Source: an uncultured Pelagibacteraceae bacterium (lineage in GTDB: Bacteria; Pseudomonadota; Alphaproteobacteria; Pelagibacterales; Pelagibacteraceae). Taken from it: a stretch of DNA of 47,078 nucleotides. The stretch's first letter is position 1; each line of letters begins with the position of its first letter. The translations under genes and the position numbers were made by a program. Where the stretch lies: positions 1 to 47,078 of the forward strand of contig CACJOS010000010.1 in assembly GCA_902595115.1 (NCBI GenBank), in the 5' to 3' direction. Positions 43,951 through 47,078 of the stretch are shown here, piece by piece. The notes under the pieces were generated by a model that did not search any database, was not told the DNA's origin, and worked only from the letters and a program-made list of their open reading frames with translations.

Positions 43951-45627
43951 ATGGAAGTATCAGAAATAAATAGTCTTGTTGAATTATTTTTTAAAAAATT
44001 AGAGGAAGTAGATAACAAAAAACCACTTCTTAACTCGTTAAAATCCGAAAAAAAAACTTATAACTGGAGCGATGTATCTGAACGAATATTTAAACTATCA
44101 AGTAAAATAAAAAAATTAATAAAATCCGGCGATAAATGTCTAATTCTTTCAGAAAATAATCCAAATTGGTTTATTTCTGATATTGCAATTATGAATGCAG
44201 GTGGAATTTCAGTACCTATTTTTACTACTTACTCAGATAATGACTATAAATTCATACTTGAGGACTGTAATCCAACTTTAGTAATTGTTTCAAATAACAC
44301 GCAATTCAAAAAAATAAAAGAATTTATAAATGATAAATCAATTGAAATAATTTCTTTTGAAAAAATAGATACCAAAAGTTATTTGATAGAAGATATATTT
44401 AAAGATACTTTAAACGAAACAATAATTAATAATAATTTAAAAAGAAATATGCCTGCATGTATCATTTATACATCCGGGACATCTGGCAATCCAAAAGGAG
44501 TTATTTTAAGTCACGGCGGAATTCTAGCAAATTGCGAAGGTGCCTTTGATTTACTATTGCCATTAATTAAAAAAACTTCGCCAGTGTTTCTCACATGGTT
44601 ACCATTATCACATTCCTATGAACATACCGTACAATTTGTACAGATTTTAATTGGTGCTAAAATATTCTATGCTGAAAGTTTGGAAAAACTGTTGACTAAT
44701 ATGTCAGAGGCAAAACCAACTATAATGACCGCAGTCCCTAGATTTTATCAAAACTTATTCAATAAGATTAATATTAACTTTAATAAACAAAAAGGATTTA
44801 AAAAAAAATTGATAAATTTAACAATTGAAATTGGAACAAAAAAATTGAAAAAAATTAAACTTAAATATCATGAAAAAATAATAGACTTTTTCTGTGAGAA
44901 ATTGGTCAGAAAAAAAGTTAAACAACAATTTGGTGGAAATCTTCAAGCTTTTGTCTCAGGAGGTGGTGCACTTGATCAAAAAATTGGAGAATTTTTAAAT
45001 TCAATAGGTCTTCCAACGCTTCAAGGTTATGGTTTAACAGAAGCCTCACCAGTGGTTAGTTGTAATATACCTGGTAAAATTCAAGTTGAAACCGTGGGGC
45101 CACCTTTTAAAACTAATTTAGTTAAAATTGCTGAAGACGGAGAAATTTTGATTAAAGGAGAAAATGTAATGTTAGGCTATCTAAATAAAAAAAAAGAAAC
45201 CGATGACATCATTAAAGATGGTTGGCTATATACTGGTGATATAGGTGAAATAAATGAAGAGGGAAATTTAAAAATAACAGATAGAAAGAAAGAATTAATT
45301 GTTAACTTAGGTGGAGATAATATTTCACCAACAAAAATAGAAAATTTATTATGTTTAAGTGAAAATATTAAACAAAGTTTTGTTTATGGTGATAAAAAAA
45401 ATTACCTTGTTGCTCTAATTGTTGCTGAAAAAAATATAAATGAGCAGGAAATAAAAAAATTTATTGAAAATATTAATACAAAACTATCTTTAATCGAAAA
45501 AATTAAAAAGTTTTTAGTTATTTATGATGAATTTACAATTGAAAATAGAATGTTAACACCAACTTTAAAGTTAAAAAGAAAAATAATCTTAGAAAATTAT
45601 AAAAAAGATTTAGAAAATCTTTACTAA
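43951..45627 (+). CDS. Long-chain fatty-acid-CoA ligase (AMP-binding family)
   Basis: Activates fatty acids to acyl-CoA via acyl-AMP. The 558-residue product has the AMP-binding signature IYTSGTSGNPKGV at about 172-184, LPLSHSYEHT near 215, GYGLTEASPVVSCN near 353-366, the hinge region WLYTGDIGEINEEGNLKITDRKKE near 425-448, and the C-terminal NLGGDNISPTKIE. It resembles FadD15/FAA-type long-chain ligases. Start: ATG at 43951, four bases behind the tRNA, with no room for an untranslated leader or Shine-Dalgarno outside the tRNA. Confidence 0.9.
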   Translation: MEVSEINSLVELFFKKLEEVDNKKPLLNSLKSEKKTYNWSDVSERIFKLSSKIKKLIKSGDKCLILSENNPNWFISDIAIMNAGGISVPIFTTYSDNDYKFILEDCNPTLVIVSNNTQFKKIKEFINDKSIEIISFEKIDTKSYLIEDIFKDTLNETIINNNLKRNMPACIIYTSGTSGNPKGVILSHGGILANCEGAFDLLLPLIKKTSPVFLTWLPLSHSYEHTVQFVQILIGAKIFYAESLEKLLTNMSEAKPTIMTAVPRFYQNLFNKININFNKQKGFKKKLINLTIEIGTKKLKKIKLKYHEKIIDFFCEKLVRKKVKQQFGGNLQAFVSGGGALDQKIGEFLNSIGLPTLQGYGLTEASPVVSCNIPGKIQVETVGPPFKTNLVKIAEDGEILIKGENVMLGYLNKKKETDDIIKDGWLYTGDIGEINEEGNLKITDRKKELIVNLGGDNISPTKIENLLCLSENIKQSFVYGDKKNYLVALIVAEKNINEQEIKKFIENINTKLSLIEKIKKFLVIYDEFTIENRMLTPTLKLKRKIILENYKKDLENLY

Positions 45628-45747
45628 ATTAATTAAAATCATTTGATTATTATTCGCATAAACTCTTACATTTTTAACAATTAAAGAATTAAAAAAATTT
45701 ATTAATTTTTTTTTCAACATCGAATTTTTTTGCAATCAATTAAATGT

Positions 45748-45776
45748 TTGACATAACTTAATTAAAAAAATAAATT
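45748..45776 (+). promoter_or_regulatory. Strong candidate promoter of the Ala/Lys/Arg mini-protein
   Basis: Perfect -35 TTGACA (45748-45753), a 17-base spacer, and TAAATT (45771-45776); a start site near 45783 would follow. The rest of the gap 45628-45747 shows only A/T runs. The same TTGACA/TAAATT pair occurs at katG. Confidence 0.65.
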
Positions 45777-45786
45777 ATAACAAACG

Positions 45787-45804
45787 ACGAATCAAATGAT
45801 TCGT
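45787..45804 (+). promoter_or_regulatory. Inverted repeat in the 5' leader of the mini-protein gene
   Basis: ACGAATCA (45787-45794), AA, TGATTCGT (45797-45804): perfect 8-bp arms with a two-base centre. It lies just after the predicted start site. The two-base spacer is short for an RNA hairpin, so a protein-binding operator is as likely as an mRNA-stabilising stem. Confidence 0.6.
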
Positions 45805-45825
45805 TAAACAACAAGGGAGCTAAAG

Positions 45826-45891
45826 ATGGCTAAAAGAAGAAAAAAAGCTAAGAAGAAAAAAGCTAAAAAAAGAAGAAAAAAAAGAAGATAG
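45826..45891 (+). CDS. 21-residue highly basic protein composed only of Ala, Lys and Arg
   Basis: ATG at 45826 to TAG at 45891. After Met the product has 11 Lys, 6 Arg and 3 Ala and nothing else, in blocks such as AKRRKKAKKKK. Support for a real gene: GGGAG eight bases before the ATG, a strong promoter upstream and an intrinsic terminator right behind, so it forms a single-gene transcription unit. It would bind nucleic acid; comparable very short basic proteins are known as extra ribosomal proteins (for example bTHX, or the small actinobacterial bL37) or as nucleoid proteins. The function here is inference. It lies next to carD, whose own N-terminus is lysine-rich. Confidence 0.75.
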   Translation: MAKRRKKAKKKKAKKRRKKRR

Positions 45892-45905
45892 TTTTTTCTT
45901 GAATT

Positions 45906-45948
45906 AAAACGCTTCTCATAACGCTTGTGTGAGAAGCGTTTTTTTTTA
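45906..45948. terminator. Intrinsic terminator, probably bidirectional, between the mini-protein gene and carD
   Basis: AAAACGCTTCTCA (45906-45918) pairs with TGAGAAGCGTTTT (from 45930), a stem of 11 or more pairs around an 11-base loop, followed by a T-run to 45947. The A-rich left side serves as the T-run for the opposite strand, where carD ends at 45946. It can therefore stop transcription from both convergent genes. Confidence 0.88.
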
Positions 45949-46791
45949 CTCTGGATTTTCTTCCACTAAATCATCTGTTCCACCCTCGACATTGTTTTCT
46001 GTTTGCTCTACCTGAACTTTTTTACTTTGAGTGGTTGCTGATCCAGTTTGATTTTCTAAATTTCTTTTTAATGCTTTATTTAATTTTTTTTGAATATCTT
46101 CATAAGACAAATTAAGAACGATTTGAAATTCTGAAAGTATTCTTTCATATGCTTTTTCAAAAAGTTGTCTTTCGCTATAAGACTGATCTACCATTAGGTC
46201 ATCACCCTTATTTAAATCTCTTACAACTTCGGCTAAATCGTAAATTTTTCCAGATGTTATTTTTTGCTCGTATTCCTGAGCTCTTCTACTCCACATTGAT
46301 CTTTTAATTTTAGGTTTCCCCTTCAAAATTGATATTGATTTATTAATTTGGTTTATTGTTGAAAGTGGTCTTAAGTGTGATTGTTTATTTATAGGTAATA
46401 AACCCATCGCTTTGTCTTTTTCAAATTTAATGTCATAACACTGAACTTCAATACCACCTATAGTTTTAGTGTTTATAGATAAAATTTGTCCAACCCCGTG
46501 TTTTGGATAAACAACATAATCTTTAGCTTTATAATCTTTTTTTTCTGTATCCTGTTTTTTAATTTTCTTTATCTCGGGTTTTTGATCGGCTGATTTTACG
46601 ACTTTTAAATTTACGTTATTCGTTTTTTCGATATTTTTAATTTTTTCCTTTTTTACCTTAATAGTTTTTTTTATTTTTTTTAATGGGATTTTTTTTTCTT
46701 TTTTTATTTTTTTAACTTTTTTTGATTTTTTAACCTTTGGTTTATTTTTAAAGGTTTTCTTTAAAATACTTTTCAAATTTATTTTCTTCAT
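45946..46791 (-). CDS. carD: CarD-family transcriptional regulator with long lysine-rich N-terminal extension
   Basis: CarD/CdnL proteins bind RNA polymerase beta and stabilise open promoter complexes, often at rRNA promoters. The CarD domain begins near residue 88 ([15 protein letters not shown]) and runs to about 255, with [14 protein letters not shown] near 180 as the helical part. Typical CarD is 160-170 residues; here about 87 extra N-terminal residues are mostly Lys with Ile and Val, and an acidic tail (about 255-281) closes the protein. No later in-frame ATG would remove the extension. The start overlaps the fdxA end by 44 bp; carD beside fdxA is common in alphaproteobacteria. Confidence 0.88.
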   Translation of the reverse strand: MKKINLKSILKKTFKNKPKVKKSKKVKKIKKEKKIPLKKIKKTIKVKKEKIKNIEKTNNVNLKVVKSADQKPEIKKIKKQDTEKKDYKAKDYVVYPKHGVGQILSINTKTIGGIEVQCYDIKFEKDKAMGLLPINKQSHLRPLSTINQINKSISILKGKPKIKRSMWSRRAQEYEQKITSGKIYDLAEVVRDLNKGDDLMVDQSYSERQLFEKAYERILSEFQIVLNLSYEDIQKKLNKALKRNLENQTGSATTQSKKVQVEQTENNVEGGTDDLVEENPE

Positions 46792-47074
46792 CTTCGTACT
46801 TTTTATGATCTTCTAGAGGATCTTTCTTTTTGTTTATGTTTGGCCATATCTCTGAATATTTTGTATTTATTTCCAACCATTTTTCTACATCATTGTTTGT
46901 ATCTGGGACAATCGCATTTATTGGACATTCCGGTTCACAAACGCCACAATCTATACACTCATCCGGCTTAATTACAAGCATATTTTTTCCTTCGTAAAAA
47001 CAATCAACTGGACACACATCTACACAATCAGTTAGTTTACATTTAATGCATTTATCATTTACTAAGTAAGTCAT
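46748..47074 (-). CDS. fdxA: Ferredoxin FdxA (3Fe-4S/4Fe-4S type)
   Basis: Small electron carrier. The 108-residue product has nine cysteines in the FdxA pattern: Cys9, 12, 17, 21 and 25, then Cys40, 43, 46 and 50 ([12 protein letters not shown]). This fits one 3Fe-4S and one 4Fe-4S cluster as in Azotobacter FdI-type proteins. The C-terminal part (60-108) with [11 protein letters not shown] is typical for FdxA. The start ATG lies four bases from the window edge, so its promoter is not visible. Confidence 0.95.
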   Translation of the reverse strand: MTYLVNDKCIKCKLTDCVDVCPVDCFYEGKNMLVIKPDECIDCGVCEPECPINAIVPDTNNDVEKWLEINTKYSEIWPNINKKKDPLEDHKKYEDEENKFEKYFKENL

Positions 47075-47078
47075 TTAT

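Noticed and set aside
43787..43969. Plus-strand frame of 60 codons overlapping tRNA-Leu (MAELVDAHDSKSC)
   Set aside because: This is the well-known false translation of a leucine tRNA gene; the tRNA explains the sequence.

Overview
The window looks like a stretch of chromosome from a streamlined, very AT-rich marine alphaproteobacterium, most likely of the SAR11/Pelagibacterales group. The base for this is the strong A/T bias with long A and T runs, lysine/asparagine/isoleucine-rich proteins, intergenic gaps of a few bases with many start/stop overlaps, and alphaproteobacterial markers (an Irr-type Fur regulator beside fabA, fdxA next to carD, ubiE-ubiB next to mutM, argH-lptM-lysA). Taxonomy is inferred from gene content and order; no 16S gene is present.

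Layout. 1-6.9 kb: 5' part of malic enzyme (maeB), then murJ, trpS, an Nfu-type Fe-S carrier and a Bax-like glucosaminidase, facing a polysaccharide deacetylase; a strongly shortened tsaB. 6.9-12.9 kb: fur, miaB, ybeZ, ybeY, lnt and metK, packed head to tail. 12.9-19.9 kb: the transcription/translation operon nusA-infB-rbfA-rpsO-pnp, preceded by a leader with an intrinsic terminator directly in front of nusA, and followed by two small proteins. 19.95-21.63 kb: a 1.64-kb island bounded by a perfect 29-bp direct repeat, holding one gene for a predicted modification-dependent restriction enzyme (SRA/YDG domain plus PD-(D/E)XK nuclease). 21.6-24.7 kb, minus strand: a small membrane protein, a tautomerase, fabI, fabB and fabA. 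24.8-27.8 kb: irr, an Irr-box, katG and a small membrane protein. 27.8-32.9 kb, minus strand: SH3-like protein, MoeB/ThiF-type enzyme, dut, coaBC, ubiB, ubiE. 32.9-36.9 kb: mutM, rpsT, a 307-bp extremely AT-rich spacer with repeats, dnaA, dnaN. 36.9-40.3 kb, minus strand: plsC, lysA, a 39-residue lipoprotein gene (lptM-like) and argH. 40.4-45.6 kb: TlpA-like thioredoxin, esterase, HNH protein; coq7, dsbB-like and a VTT-domain protein on minus; tRNA-Leu(CAA) and an acyl-CoA synthetase only 4 nt behind it. 45.7-47.1 kb: a 21-residue protein made only of Ala, Lys and Arg behind a strong promoter, then carD and fdxA on minus.

Most genes are core housekeeping: ubiquinone synthesis (ubiE, ubiB, coq7), unsaturated fatty acid synthesis (fabA, fabB, fabI), envelope building (murJ, lnt, plsC, lptM, dsbB), iron/redox control (fur, irr, katG, fdxA, nfu) and replication/translation. 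The items that stand out are the SRA-nuclease island, the Ala/Lys/Arg-only mini-protein, the possible attenuator in front of nusA, the Irr-box at katG, the minimal TsaB, and several transcription units whose promoters seem to leave almost no 5' leader.
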